64,000 nt of DNA from Orientallactaga sibirica. Taxonomy: Eukaryota > Chordata > Mammalia > Rodentia > Dipodidae. This document shows, piece by piece, positions 1 to 11,270 of the stretch. Under the pieces are notes generated by a model that made no database searches, had not been told where the DNA came from, and worked only from the letters and a program-made list of their open reading frames with translations. The first letter of the stretch is position 1. Each line of letters starts with the position of its first letter. The stretch is from assembly GCA_036365145.1 (NCBI GenBank), contig JAEOAD010000015.1, positions 14,625,501 to 14,689,500 of the forward strand, given 5' to 3'. Made by a program: the position numbers and the translations under genes.

Positions 1-427
1 AGGTTGGAGCTAGTTTCCCTTTCAGTTTCAGCATCATATTCAATTCTACCCAAAACTAAGAATGAACTGAACCAAATTTTCTTCTGCCATTTGGACGAGG
101 AATGATTTCAGATCTATTCAGGCTTTTATGTTAAAAAGGTAAGTGATGAAAAAGTCATGTATGTAAGAGAGCCTTCCTCCCTATGATGATGTATGTAAGA
201 TAAGTATTTGTTGTATCATTTTCTTTCAAAAGTCTTCAGATGTAACAGAGTCAAGAAACAACCCTTCCAGAGGAACATCAACTCCCAGTAAAACCTGGGT
301 GAGCTGTAGTCACGAAAGGGGGAAAGAATCCCAGATAACCAAGAAGAGAGTGCTACGTAGAGAAACTGATATTCAGCAGAATGAAAACACAGAGGAAACA
401 GACGCCTCTGCTACCTCTAGTATCTAA
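1..427 (+). other. Possible decayed coding segment, unidentified
   Basis: I do not recognise this sequence. One frame is open from about 167 to a TAA at 425-427 (86 sense codons). The stretch after position 233 is strongly hydrophilic, rich in S/T/E/K/R/N, with segments such as KESQITKKRVLRRETD near the end. Positions 1-102 are open in another frame and read into a TGA at 103-105; that frame resumes to about 178. The two frames would join through one stop and one frameshift near 175. Alternatively, gtaag at 139 and ttctttcaaaag ending at 232 could be splice sites of a 94-bp intron. No AATAAA lies within about 1 kb downstream. It may equally be a chance open frame. Confidence 0.2.
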
Positions 428-1395
428 AGATCATGGTAGGAAGGAACCTTCTTCTGAAATTTGAGAAAAACAAGCTCATTCTGTGTTTTTACAAAGTTAC
501 CTTGCTGCTCATAGGAAGTGGTGGCAGACTTACACATGCTCACAGGCACTGTTTGTTTCTATTATTTGTGGTTTATTATTCAGAAATACTCCAAGAGGAT
601 GGAACAGATGCATTGAAGTGCTATAACTCTTTGTATATGAATGGAGATGTACATTTTAGGATCCCACACTTACCATTGTAGAGGAAAATCATTTGAGAAT
701 CTGTAAAAAGACAATTTAATCCTGACAAAATTCCCCCAGGGATGACCAGAGAATGCCTAAGGATTTCAGATGGCTGAAAATTTGGGCTTCTTGCACCAAA
801 TACTTCTGTACACAAATGCCATTCTTTGTACTATCTTGAAAATCAATATGATGTTGAAATTTGTCACCCAGAATAATATGACCTGTGCAGCATTCTCAGC
901 AAATAGATTGCACTCTTGTCTCCCTGTGGGTAAGGTTCCTTGAGTTGAGCGCTCTCTTGGGACTCATTTGTGGTATGCCCTGTTCTTTTAAATAATTGAG
1001 CAGAATTACCTTCTCTATAATGTCTTGGTCCCACTTACACTAATCACATATTGTTGCTCTATTCCATTGTCTGCCTTCATAATTATTTCATAGTATTTCG
1101 TTTAGACAAAATTCCATCTTCTGGGTGTTCATTTTCCCTCCAGTTAAACAATTCTACATACTCCTGTTTTGGCTTCTGTTAGTTTATAGCCTCTCCCTTG
1201 GAAATAATTGATAAGAAGCAATTCCACAGCAAGCAAATCTTAGCATGCCTCCATTTCCCTCAGAAGATGGTATCATAAATTAAGTAACCATGTACTTTTC
1301 TGTATCCTCCAAAGTCCGACTGTCACTTTTTCAGTCTTCTGCCTTCAAGAGTTTTGAGTGCATCTTAAGTGGAGGTAATTTTCCTTGATCAGGTT
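428..1395. other. Single-copy-looking sequence, no gene seen
   Basis: AT-rich, without recognised SINE, LTR or L1 motifs and without a convincing exon. The short open frames here on both strands have no family resemblance that I can see. Confidence 0.5.
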
Positions 1396-1908
1396 AGGAA
1401 TTAAGTAACAGATACACCTTTTAGGTGAGTCTATGGGGACTTTCCAGGAAAGATTAACTGAAAAGAAAGTCCTTCTTCCAGGATGGGTGGACCTCCCAGT
1501 GGTGGAATACATACATACATATACATACATACATACATACATACACATACATACATATATACATACATTTCTAAAAAACACAGAGTTTCTTGCCTGGCTG
1601 TGGGAGTGCTTTTGGCCTTGTTGCACTTGTATTTATCTTGTTTTCGCTATCTTTCATACAGTTTTGAACTGTGTTTCATCAAGCTTCAAAGTAGACTCAA
1701 GAACAGAGGCTCTCCAAGAATCCTCCAGGCCTTTAGTGCCAGATTGGGACTGCTGAGACATCCAGCCTTGTGGACTGAGATGCTACCAGGTTCCCCAACA
1801 CTCAAGCCTACAGACAGCTATTGTTGAACTTCTCAGCTTGTATCCTGTAAGCTTTATAATACATATTAATTCTATCAGCTCTGTTCCTCTAGAGAACCCT
1901 GACTGATA
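1396..1908 (+). mobile_element. MaLR-type LTR copy, family A, containing (CATA)n
   Basis: Read on the minus strand, this block matches 33315-33765 over most of its length: both contain GGATGTCTCAGCAGTCCCAA and then CTGGCACT.AAGGCCTGGAGGATTC.TGG. The right end reads ..ccctgactgataca, matching the LTR-like terminus of the other copy. The family resembles rodent MaLR LTRs (ORR1/MT type) from memory, but the exact name is uncertain. A tetranucleotide array at 1507-1566 sits where the other copy has a short TATATATA stretch. Confidence 0.55.
1507..1566. repeat. (CATA)n microsatellite inside the LTR copy
   Basis: About 15 units of CATA/ATAC with a few interruptions (atat, acac). It produces the repeated HTYI/YVCM translations in overlapping frames, which are not genes. 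Confidence 0.9.
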
Positions 1909-2879
1909 CATGCAATAAGTAAAAACAATCTCTTGACTGACAGCTATGCCATCCAGTGGTGCTCAGACCATGCTTTCTGACTATTTGGGCATATTACTAC
2001 AAAACTTGGACTCAATTTTAATGGTGACATCACATCCTGAAATTAAGTGATTCACTCTCTGTGGTTTTGTCATTCCTCCCTTTACTTGCCACTGACAACA
2101 CTGTGTCCTGAACTCTAAACCACATTTACAGACAAATCCATGATCCTCACCACCACCTGCATTCCCTATGCCCCTTGTCTGCCAGCCTTTCCTTCTCATG
2201 TACAAAACAAAGCATGAGGCAGAGGAAGGCTTCTTGCTTTCCTCTTTTTGGTACTTGCTTCTCACCTTTCTTCGGGCATTTGGTGTTGTACTGAGTTCAA
2301 TGGTCTGATATACTCTTCTAGGTCTTGGGAATACTTCATTTGAAGAGACATTGTCCCACCTTCTGATCATTCACAATTTGGTGGGTGAAACAATCATGCA
2401 AATAAATAACTAAAATTGCAACATAATCAACATAAGCAATGAAAAAGACCATGTAAATCCTCTGAGTTCACAAAGCCAGTGACTAAAATAAAATGTCTAT
2501 AATCCAAGTTTCTTGTGCCTTAGGAACTTCAGCAAAGTTTATCAGTAAAAAATATCAATAGTGAATTAACACATAACCTTGGTTTCCCACATCTGTGAAG
2601 AGCTTTAAAATGCTTCAGTGAATAAACAAACAAGGAAGAGGGGAAAGAAGGACATGGACAGGGGGGATTGTGAAAGAGGAAAAGGAAAAGAATTAAAAAA
2701 ACAGAACAATGAGTATTATAGTGCCTTACAAAGATAGATACCGAACAACGTTTGCCAGTGAAGCTTGCTCCAAGCCTCAGAAGGAGGCTCCCAAGTCATG
2801 TGGGGTCAGCATGACTTCCAGAAGGGAATTAGGAAATGCAGGGCATGGCAGGTCAGGCTTCAGATCTGTCAGAAACAAC
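1909..2879. other. Single-copy-looking sequence, no gene seen
   Basis: No recognised repeat. A 129-codon open frame on the minus strand (1981-2370) has no recognisable domain, no clear splice context and an unstructured basic composition. I treat it as chance. Confidence 0.45.
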
Positions 2880-2899
2880 AGTTCCTTTTAGAGTTTTCT

Positions 2900-3150
2900 C
2901 TTTTTTAAATTTTTTTTATTGACAAATTCTATATTTACAGACAATAAACCATGATATTTCCCTCCCCTCCCCCCATTTCCCTTCAGAACTCCAAGAAAAG
3001 TGGACTTGCTTTTGTATTTCTCAGTCAGCAAGAATGAGCTTCTTCCAGAAGAAATCAGAAGTAAGTGGCAGGCATCCATTGTGGTATACACAACCTGGCT
3101 GTCAGGAAGACAGCAAGGAGATGCATCCTGAATGGGGAAGATAAAGTGTG
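2900..3150 (-). mobile_element. L1 3'-end-like fragment
   Basis: A T-rich start (ttttttttattgac) is followed by acaataaaccatg and then cctcccctcccccc. This layout is typical of the poly(A) end and 3' UTR of a rodent L1 lying on the minus strand. The element boundaries are unclear and the assignment rests on composition and layout only. Confidence 0.35.
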
Positions 3151-3288
3151 ATGCAAAAAAACCCCACAAAATTGGAATCTGAGTAGCTGGGTTACAATTC
3201 TGTCTCTTCTACCCATTGCTGTCAATCTCAGTTACCATTCCTTGTATGTTACAGCAGAATAATGGGTCCTTCCCTGTTTGCTTCCATG

Positions 3289-3710
3289 GACAGGTACCGG
3301 GTCCTCTGGCAGGTAGGGCTGAAGAAGGAGCCCGTCCAGCCGGTCCCTTCTTGGGGCTGAGCAGAATGGTGAGGGTCGACGACCCAGTTCCCCCCTCCCC
3401 CCAAGGCACCAGAGAGAAAAACACACTGGGTCGGGAGTCTTGTCGAAGCAGGATCTTGTTTTATTGTAGTAGGAAGGTATTTATATAGCATTGAGAAAGA
3501 GGGTGGGGGTCTCAGTATGGGATAAAGGTGTAGGGACCAGTAGTATTTCACCACATTAGCAGTAGCTGGGCGGAGGCAGTTTTGGCTTAGGTCTTGCTGA
3601 GTCACTCCTAAGCGGGAGTAATAGGCCAAAGACAGGCCGCCAAACTCTAGCCAGGCTCAGGAGGATCCACTGGGCCTCTCGCCCGGGCCTCTTAGGGACC
3701 AACAGACAGG
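3289..3710 (-). mobile_element. Solo LTR of a class II (ERVK-type) endogenous retrovirus, with 6-bp target duplication
   Basis: GACAGG occurs at 3289-3294 and again at 3705-3710, bounding a 410-bp block (3295-3704). On the minus strand the block starts TGTTGG and ends CCGGTA; the usual terminal CA appears changed to TA. It has a TATA-like TATATAAAT (complement of 3479-3487) and then AATAAAA (complement of 3459-3465) downstream, which is the U3-R-U5 order of an LTR read on the minus strand. A 6-bp duplication is the known pattern for class II (betaretrovirus-like) elements. No internal retroviral genes flank it, so it is a recombined solo LTR. The 60-126-codon frames crossing it are not genes. 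Confidence 0.75.
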
Positions 3711-4846
3711 TAAAAGTCTGATAACAGACATGAGAGGAATGCTGGAATACTCCAAACTTGTGAAAATTATGGACAAACTCAACTCAGATTCATAGATTCA
3801 CAAACCAGTTTTCATTCAGTCATCCATTGCACCTGTAAACTTTCCTACCTATCCCTGCTAAGCACTGGGCTAGAAGTTGAACTTCAGATATTAATAAAAC
3901 GTATCACCTACTCTGAAGGTCCTAACAGTCAGATGGAGGATAAAAAAACTCTAACAAAGGCCAAATACTAAAAGGGGAAGGCAGGAATATTGGAGACATT
4001 TCCTCAGCTCTGTGAGATAAAAGTGGCCTCTCAGATCAAGGGAAATTACAGTGGTCTCTTGAGGGATGTGTAAGGATTGATGATGGGCTTAGCATTACAG
4101 GGGCAAGGATAATAAACACAGTTCAAGCAAAAAAAAAAAAAAAATCCAGAAAACTGAGTCCTGTGGAACACCTGCCTTTAGGTACCAGTTGGAGGACTTT
4201 CTAGTCTCTCTTTCCTACATTGTGACTCATGCACCAAGGGCTGTGTTCTCTGTTCTTTTTCTACTGGAAATTGGAGTCATGGAAATTAGCACACCACTGT
4301 CAGTCCAAGTATGATATACAACTCAAAAGTCTTGAGATAGTGGAAATATTTTGAGATACAGAGTGTAAGTGATTCTTGTAAAACATGTGTGAATACTTTT
4401 TCTGTGTTCGGTGTGAGTGGCTGCATTTTATTGGCATACAAATTTCAGTAGTGGCATCTACATAAAGAAGTGTGCAAACTGTGTGGTTATGTGTGAGAGA
4501 TCCAAGAGTCCAGCTGCATGTCAGGTGCCAGGTAGGAGCTATGTCTATAATTACAAGGATAAAGGAAGAGCTTCTTGAATGGGTGATATTTCAAGTGTCT
4601 TTATTCAAGAACAGGTCTGCAGTTTCCATGTTGCATTATTGATGTTCTGGGAAGGCAGGGCCCCTGTGTGCTCCAAAGACTAGTTCAAGTATAAATATGA
4701 CTGAAACCAAGCTGTGTTAAATCCTGCCTTTCCCTGCCTCTATCTCCTTCCTGCTTAAGTTTCCTCTTCTCATGGAAAAACTCAGTACTGCCTACACATG
4801 TGCCATTTATGCAGCTTCAATAGTCTTCAGGTCAGTTTCTCACACT
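3711..4846. other. Intergenic sequence with an old L2-like relic and an A16 tract
   Basis: 3850-4125 contains motifs like the ancient LINE2 tail (aagcactgggctag, then gaaggtcctaacagtc). AATAAA at 4111-4116 followed 12 bases later by A16 (4129-4144) looks like a retroposed 3' end, but no parent gene is recognised. 4145-4846 shows nothing recognisable. Confidence 0.35.
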
Positions 4847-4994
4847 CTTTTTTCCCCAAGGTAGGGTCTTAGTCTAGCCCAGGCTGACCTGGAATTCACT
4901 ATGTGGTTTCAGGCTGGCCTCACACTTACAGTGCTCCTTGTACCTCTGCCTCTCAAGTGCTGGGATTAAAGGCGTGCACCACCACCCTGGGCAA
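4847..4994 (-). mobile_element. B1 SINE
   Basis: 7SL-derived B1 read in reverse: aaggtagggtctta..tagcccaggctgacctgg, then tgctgggattaaaggcgtg, then a short GC-rich end. The T-rich left end is the A tail of the element. Confidence 0.85.
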
Positions 4995-5099
4995 TTTCAC
5001 CTACTTTTCCTACAGCCCTCATGCCACCATTTTCCTGGCTAAAAGCCAAACCTTGTAGCTTTCATTATTACATCGTTACTTTTCTTCTTCTTCCTTACC

Positions 5100-5210
5100 T
5101 TTTTTTGGTATGGTGTTGAGTCAGAGTCTCACTATGTAGCCCAGGCTAGCTTGAAACTCATGATCCTCCTGCCTTAAGTTCCTAGTGCTTTGTGTACAAG
5201 CATTAACCAC
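5100..5210 (-). mobile_element. B1 SINE, diverged
   Basis: Reverse B1 body: gagtctcactatgtagccc, then gatcctcctgcctta and cctagtgctttgtgtacaag. The last part corresponds to the 'gctgggattaaaggcg' region with many substitutions, so it is older than the copy at 4847. Confidence 0.7.
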
Positions 5211-5212
5211 TT

Positions 5213-6500
5213 CTTTTTTTTTTCTTTATTAGTTATGTACATAGTGTGTACACAGCCCTGTTCGTACCATCGTTAGCATCCTCCCTGTCCTCCACCCTCC
5301 AAAGGGACTCTTCTCGTTGGGGAATGTGGGTTGGGCATTGGGGGCCAGCCATAGGTTATGGGGAAGAGGCAATGACTCTGTGCATAATGTCCCAACTTGT
5401 GGTTCTACCAATGTTTCTGGCCCCTCTTCTGCAAATTTCCCTAAGCCATGTTGGGATTATTTTAGGTCTACTTCTGTGATGAGGTCTTGGGAGTCTCTGT
5501 GTCTCTCAATATCTGGTTTGGTAGGAGTTGAGTGTTCTCTGTGTCCTTCACCCTTGTGCTATTACCAACCAGGTTCATCAAGAAAGAAGAACTCTTGCTC
5601 ATTTCTCCAATTACTCTATGGTTTTATCTGGGGCCCTGGTGATGTGCAATGGGCTTGTTCTTTCCTCAGGATCTGTGTCCATCTGAAAAAAGAGAAGCAA
5701 ATTCTCCAATGGAGAGTGAAGTCAGCACCAGATAAATGGGATAACCATTATTATTTTAGAGTGAATTTAATAGATGTAGGCCCTCTTGTATCCCAAGATT
5801 GGTGGGAGCTTGATATTGGAGAGTGGGCTCATTTTTTGGATATGGTTTTGAATTGTTTCCCAGTTCCAGCAATGGGTTCCATTCCACTGAGTGGCTCCAT
5901 TAGCCAGCCCAAGAGCAGTTGGTAACCCACCATGGCTGTGTGCCACTATTGCACTTGTGTGAGCATCACATCAGGTTGTTAGCCGCTGAGTAGCTTAGAC
6001 CACAAGTTTCTTGGTCAGATGTTGGTCATCTTCCCCCAGTCGTTCATGTAGCACCTTCTGGCACTAGTCAGATCATTCCATGTTACATACCGAAAGCATA
6101 TGGTGTCTTTGGCAGTAGGGTCTTACCATTAACCTTTGGTGGGTCATCAAATACTCTGACAGAAATATGTCTTCTTTTGGGAAACCTTGTAGGTACCTCT
6201 GATCAACAGCTCATAGTGGACTTCTGTCTGGCATCCGTTCTCTTTCACTTGCTGTTCAGATCAATGTCCCATCAATCTCCATCTTGCTTTTTTTTCCATC
6301 TCAAACACTCTTCTCCAGAAAGTTTCAGTAAGAAACTCCCCTGACAACCCATCTTCTATGGTTTTAATGAGTGCACCCCTTGCAAAGGTCAATGTGTTAA
6401 GTTTTGGTCCCAGTGCAGTGCTATTGGGAAATGCTGGAATATCTTAAGGTCATTGATGATATCTCCTTGAATGGGCCATAGAAACCAGTCACTTTATGCC
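5213..6500 (-). mobile_element. Probable L1 3' UTR, minus strand
   Basis: The block begins with a T-rich tract (ttttttttttctttatta), then acagccctgtt.gtacca and ggggaatgtgggttgggcattgg. This is the layout of a rodent L1 3' UTR read from its poly(A) end. It has no coding similarity that I can recognise. A 202-codon plus-strand open frame at 5317-5925 lies wholly inside it; that frame has mixed composition and no domain and is treated as chance. The right boundary is approximate. Confidence 0.4.
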
Positions 6501-6672
6501 TCACTCTGACTTCTGGCACATAAGGTGAGCACCTTGCTCACCACAAGCTTTGTCATAATCTAGTGTCCTTGCCAGATCCCCCAAGCAAAGGGATTACTCA
6601 ATCCTGATCTGAAAACTATATTACATGAGTCAAAAGAAATCTTTTCTAAGTTGATTGCCTTGGATAATAGGT

Positions 6673-7006
6673 AGTGTGTGTGTGTGTGTGTGTGTGTGCA
6701 CATACACACAGGCTCACAAGTGTACATGCATATGTACATGTGCCACAATAAGCATGTGGTGGTCAGAGGATAACCATAGATTCTGGTCCACTTTGAGAGA
6801 AGTTCTTTTGTTTGATGCTATATGCTTCAGGCTAGCTAGCCTGTGAGTTTCCAGAGGTTATCCTTTCTCTCCCTCCTATATGACCATAGGCACATTGGAG
6901 CTGTAATATGCTACCTCATCCAGTTTTCTATGGGTTTTGGAAATCTGAACTCAGATTATCATAGTCATGCACAAAGTGTCTTGCCCACTGAGCCATCTCC
7001 TAGGAG
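6673..7006 (-). mobile_element. B3 SINE with (TG)n at its 3' end
   Basis: The (TG)n tract (6674-6698) is followed by gtggtggtcagaggataacc and ends with cccactgagccatctcc, which is the reverse complement of the tRNA-like B2/B3 head. The middle is heavily diverged. Confidence 0.65.
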
Positions 7007-7814
7007 TCTTCCTTTTATCTGCAGCAAACCCATCTTCTACTCAACTGCCACACTAACCTTCCTCAAACACTAAATATCCAAGGAACTTAAAAGGTTCCTC
7101 ATTTTATATTGGCTGGATCTTCCATTTTATTGGCACCCAATCTCTTCCCAGACTATACCTTTCTAACTGCACTTCCAGCTCCACCTCAACATAGTCAGTG
7201 GTTCCAAGGACACCTGTCATCTTCATCTCTCTCAAAAACATATTTTCCTGTTCTGTAATACAAATCCTGGATTGAATTTGGATATTATCCTACTATGATC
7301 AGAAAGAGCACACCTCATTCTTCCTCCAAGACTCAGCCAAGCCCGTTGTCCCAAATCGTAGTGAACTTCCTTTCCCACTGGCTTGCCAACTACTGGAATT
7401 ATTTCCTAAAGCCATCCCAACCCCCTGCCAAGATTTACATGTCAGCTTCTCAGCAGGATAATACATTTCTCTAGAATAGGGGTAATAATTTATAAGCATG
7501 TCCCACTGGATCTGGCACATAGAAGGTATTTAGTAACTACTTTTAAATCAAGGATTTATTTTTGGGCAAACAGTCTAAAACAGGTGTGTGTGTGTGGTGT
7601 GTAGTCTGTATTTTTTAAGGGAAAAAAGAAAACTTTTCATATCATCATACTAATTAGGTGATTATATTACTAAAGCAATGCTTAGATATATTAAAGATTC
7701 ATAATGTTGGGCCTTAGAAAGAATTGTTGCAAATAATTTTATGGACAAATAAAATTATGTTCAGAAAGGGGTTCATGTTTAGGGAAGGCTGTTTTCTTAA
7801 AAAATTCATTGTAA
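7007..7814. other. Single-copy-looking sequence
   Basis: No repeat or exon recognised, apart from a short imperfect TG stretch near 7584-7600. Confidence 0.5.
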
Positions 7815-7982
7815 AGCCGGGCATGGTGGTGCATGCCTTTAATCCCAGCACTCAGGAGGCAGAGGTAGGAGGATTACCATGAGTTTGAGGCCACCCTGAG
7901 ACTACATAGTGAATTCCAGGTCAGCATGGGCTAGAGTGAGACCCTACCTAGAAAAAAATAAAAAATAAAAAAATTCCTTGTA
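7801..7982 (+). mobile_element. B1 SINE with target-site duplication
   Basis: A full-length B1 (7815-7968) begins gccgggcatggtggtgcatg, contains cctttaatcccagcactc and ends in an A-rich tail. AAAAATTCATTGTA (7801-7814) is repeated with one change as AAAAATTCCTTGTA (7969-7982), a typical L1-machinery target duplication. The near-consensus body suggests a fairly recent insertion. Confidence 0.9.
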
Positions 7983-9131
7983 TATATTCATTGAACATAA
8001 GACATTATGTGATATTGTCAAGGGTTATAATAAACTATATATATATAAGGTATGATGTCGAGCTAAAGGTAAGAGTGAGTGGGCCTGAGTATCCTAACCA
8101 TTACAAAACAGGAAAGTGTGTGTTTGAGAGAGATGAAGATGACTTCACAAGCGGTGCTGGACAAATACATGAGAAGAACCCAGCAGGAGCAAACCACAGG
8201 AGTCTGGAAGGATCCTCCCTGCTTGGGAATGGCTTTCCAACCTCATCTGCTCAGCACCTCAGGTTAAGTATCCACATGCTTGCTGTGGCCCTGATCTGCC
8301 CTGTTCATCAGTCTCAAGAGTTGAATTGCTCCTCCCAAATATACAATCCTACAGTGTGGGAAGACCTTCTTCACACACTAGGCCTCAGGAATGAATATAA
8401 CCTTACCTCCTACTGACCACACAGGTGGTGATGATATTAATGATGATGAGGAAGGGGTGGTGGTGTGTCATCTGTCTTTATTTTCATTTGCTCATTAAGT
8501 GTTGGTATGTGACATTCCTAAACATGTCCAAAGTTCACAGACTGGCCTAGCTGTTATGAAAAGATTTTATAAAATGCTACTCCCTTTAATGAAAATGCTA
8601 CTGTAGATCACACACATGCTTTCCTTCTCCACAGAATGGCCTGGATCACATGCAGGAGCAGAAGATGAGGCATGAGAAGAAAACATGTGCAATGTCCTGG
8701 CATTAGTAGAGGCCTCAGTGACCCATTCACATTCCTTGGCTCACCTGAGAGGTCCTCAGCAGCTTTGGTGGACAGTTTCCTTACAGGCCTATCACAACAT
8801 TCCTTGCATCCTTGCATGCCTGCACATCTCCATCTGAAAGCCCTCTCTCCAGGAACAAGATGGCTGTGCTAGAAACAGATCAAATGTGGTAGAAAGCAAA
8901 GGTTCCAGACAAGCCTTAACCAATAAGTAACAAGCATACAAACATTGCTGGATAAAGGTTTCGGCTCCCCTGCTTCTCAATGAGTGATTCATGAACCAAA
9001 ATCCCTCCCCTGGGGACCGCTTTGGGGAAAAGAAAATTCAAGCTAAAACAACCTCATAAGCAAACTCTGCTTAAGGGTTTAAATTCCACCCTATGGAGCT
9101 GGGAAATAAATGAAAGATTTTAATGTGGAAA
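7983..9131. other. Single-copy-looking sequence
   Basis: Contains a short (TA)n at about 8035-8046. Open frames of 60-140 codons at 7991-8416 and 8608-8992 have no recognisable domain or splice pattern. Confidence 0.45.
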
Positions 9132-9137
9132 GAGACA

Positions 9138-9176
<39 letters not shown>

Positions 9177-9328
9177 TTTTTCAAGGTAGGGTTTCACCCT
9201 AGCCCAGGCTAACCTGGAATTCACTATGTAGCCATCTCAGGGTGGCCTCAAACTCATGGTGATCCTCCTGCCTCTGCCTCCCTAGTACTGGGATTAAAGG
9301 CATGCGCCACCACGCCTGGCGAGACATG
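9132..9328 (-). mobile_element. B1 SINE whose tail became a (TG)n microsatellite
   Basis: Reverse B1 (about 9177-9320) with the usual ggtagggtttcaccctagcc and actgggattaaaggcatgcg. GAGACATG occurs at 9132-9139 and 9321-9328. The duplication encloses both the B1 and the (TG)n tract (about 9140-9176), so the dinucleotide array lies in the original tail of the SINE. Confidence 0.85.
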
Positions 9329-10515
9329 GTCTTATGTATACTGTCATGTACAGAATAACAACAGACTTGTGCTCAGAGGTAAACTTCATAGAAAAGAGTA
9401 ATCCCACATGATTATTTCACTTAAATATAAAGCAGCCATCTTAGTGTATAAGTATAATCTATAATGTTCTCACAATGACAAAATCACCATAAACATATTT
9501 CTCATAATATATCCTTATCATTAAGCAATATATCCCCACATATATACACATTTTTAATAATGGTTACTAATATATGTATAGCTTAGAGAAGGAAAAATCT
9601 CAACCACGAGTTTTTGGACAAAGTCAGAGTGACTTCCAAAGTGGTCATGACATAAAGCACAATGCTCATGGCCTTCTCTGCACCCTCTGTGTAACTACAG
9701 CTGTTCCTCTACCCTACTGGTAGTGATTTATATTGCCAAGGTGTGGCCCACCCATTTTACTGGAACCTCTAATTGCAGAATTACACACATGTTTTTCAGG
9801 GAGAAAATGCTGCCTCCCTGGTGACTCATGTGTCCACTTCTGACTCGCTTCCTAACCCAAGCAGAATAAGAACTTTTTGGCTCTCTTGGTACGATTCTCA
9901 TCCCAACATCTCTCTTGAGCCTCTCCAAGAGCCCAAGCATCTTGACTTATGATGGGCTACTAGACTTTGATTCTGATCCAAGTGCTGCCTGTTACTAGCA
10001 TTCTCTGGGCTTTATCACAAAAATGGCTCTAAGTCCTCCAGAGGCTGCTGTGTGTTTGTAGGGAGATAGCTCATTGTTCGGCAGGCTTGCTGCTAGCATG
10101 GGCGCTATGAAACTGTGCTTTCCATTAAGCTCAACAACCAGCTGGTCAAGGTGGTTAAAAGTTAGTGTTAGGGAGCATCCTAAGATGAAAGAGACCATTC
10201 CAACTCATTTCTGATTTTCCCAGTGTCCACCTTGCACTGATTCTCATTCATAATGTAATGAAGGGCCTAGATGAGTGAGCGAAGGAATCCAGAAGTGAGA
10301 CTTTAGCCTGCTGGAGGACTTTGAGAGAAGGTGAAGGGAGGTGCGTGTGGCAAACTTGGGTCTGTGCAACATTGAAGGGGTACCCAGTGGGGTGAATGAA
10401 TGAGCAACAACTGTAAGAGGGTCCAGCATGCCTGCCATGAATCCATGTGACTGAAGGTTTTAAGAGGATAATGTGAGCACAGGTGCTCATGGCCTCCCTT
10501 TGGGACTCCCCTTTG
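9329..10515. other. Single-copy-looking sequence
   Basis: AT-rich at 9400-9600, otherwise ordinary composition. No gene or clear repeat recognised. Confidence 0.5.
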
Positions 10516-10890
10516 TGGGGAGATTGTCCAGTGGTTAAAAGCCCTACTATTGTGCAAACAAGATGGCCCCAGAGTACAGATCTCCAGAACCCATGAAAGC
10601 CAGATGCAAGTGGCACATGAGTCAGGAATTCCAATGTACCTGTGACAATGGGAGGTGTACTCAGAAGAATCCCACAGCTGTGGGCCAGCTAGTCTGGTGT
10701 TCACTGGCATACAATAAGAGAGGCACTGTTTCAAACAAATTGGAGTGGAGGGTGAGGGTTGAAACCCTAATGTTGTCCTCTGACCTGCACGTGTGTGCTA
10801 TGACTCGTGCATGTCCACACAGACACACATACTATACATGCACATATGTATGCATCCATGTCATACACACACGTACTCATGTGCGCATGT
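10516..10890 (+). mobile_element. B3-like SINE, diverged
   Basis: A tRNA-like head (gagattgtccagtggttaaaagcc, then tccagaacccatgaaagcc) is followed by cagaggtgtact-type sequence, cactgtttcaaa and gtcctctgacctgcacgtg, ending in a CA-rich tail. This order matches the rodent B3 layout with substantial decay. It supplies the long chance frame at 10563-11135. Confidence 0.5.
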
Positions 10891-11174
10891 GCGTGCTCAA
10901 AGAATGCTTGAAAATAGGTCTGTCTTGTCTAGATTCTTGGGTTTCAAATTTCCTGTACCCTAAAATCAAGCTTTCTGCCTGGCACTTGTCATTTGGGCAA
11001 AATTCGTGTCTCCTCAGCTATAGGTATGTGGTTATATATCACAGCAGAGCACCAGTAGACCCTACGCAACACAGACCACACCTAAAACAATTTCGTGTCC
11101 AGTGTCATGTTTGTGAGAACACACAAGATTGTTAGACCGATGCTTTTCTGATCCCACATTTATGGTTGAAATGG

Positions 11175-11270
11175 ATGCATGAAAAGGCTAAAACATCTGC
11201 TCAAGGCCACACAGCTTATTTATGAGAGGACAGGCTTGAATTCGGGCCTGTGATTTGCCTCTTATCAAGG
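11175..11270. mobile_element. MIR-like relic
   Basis: Contains ctgctcaaggccacacagctt and agaggacaggcttgaattcgg. This is the conserved MIR motif of a tRNA-derived ancient mammalian SINE ('caaggtcacacagct..'). Confidence 0.6.

Noticed and set aside
5317..5925. 202-codon plus-strand open frame
   Set aside because: Lies inside an L1 3' UTR-like block on the opposite strand, with no domain, no splice context and mixed composition.
10563..11135. 190-codon plus-strand open frame
   Set aside because: Covers a B3-like SINE and its CA-rich tail, with no recognisable protein family.
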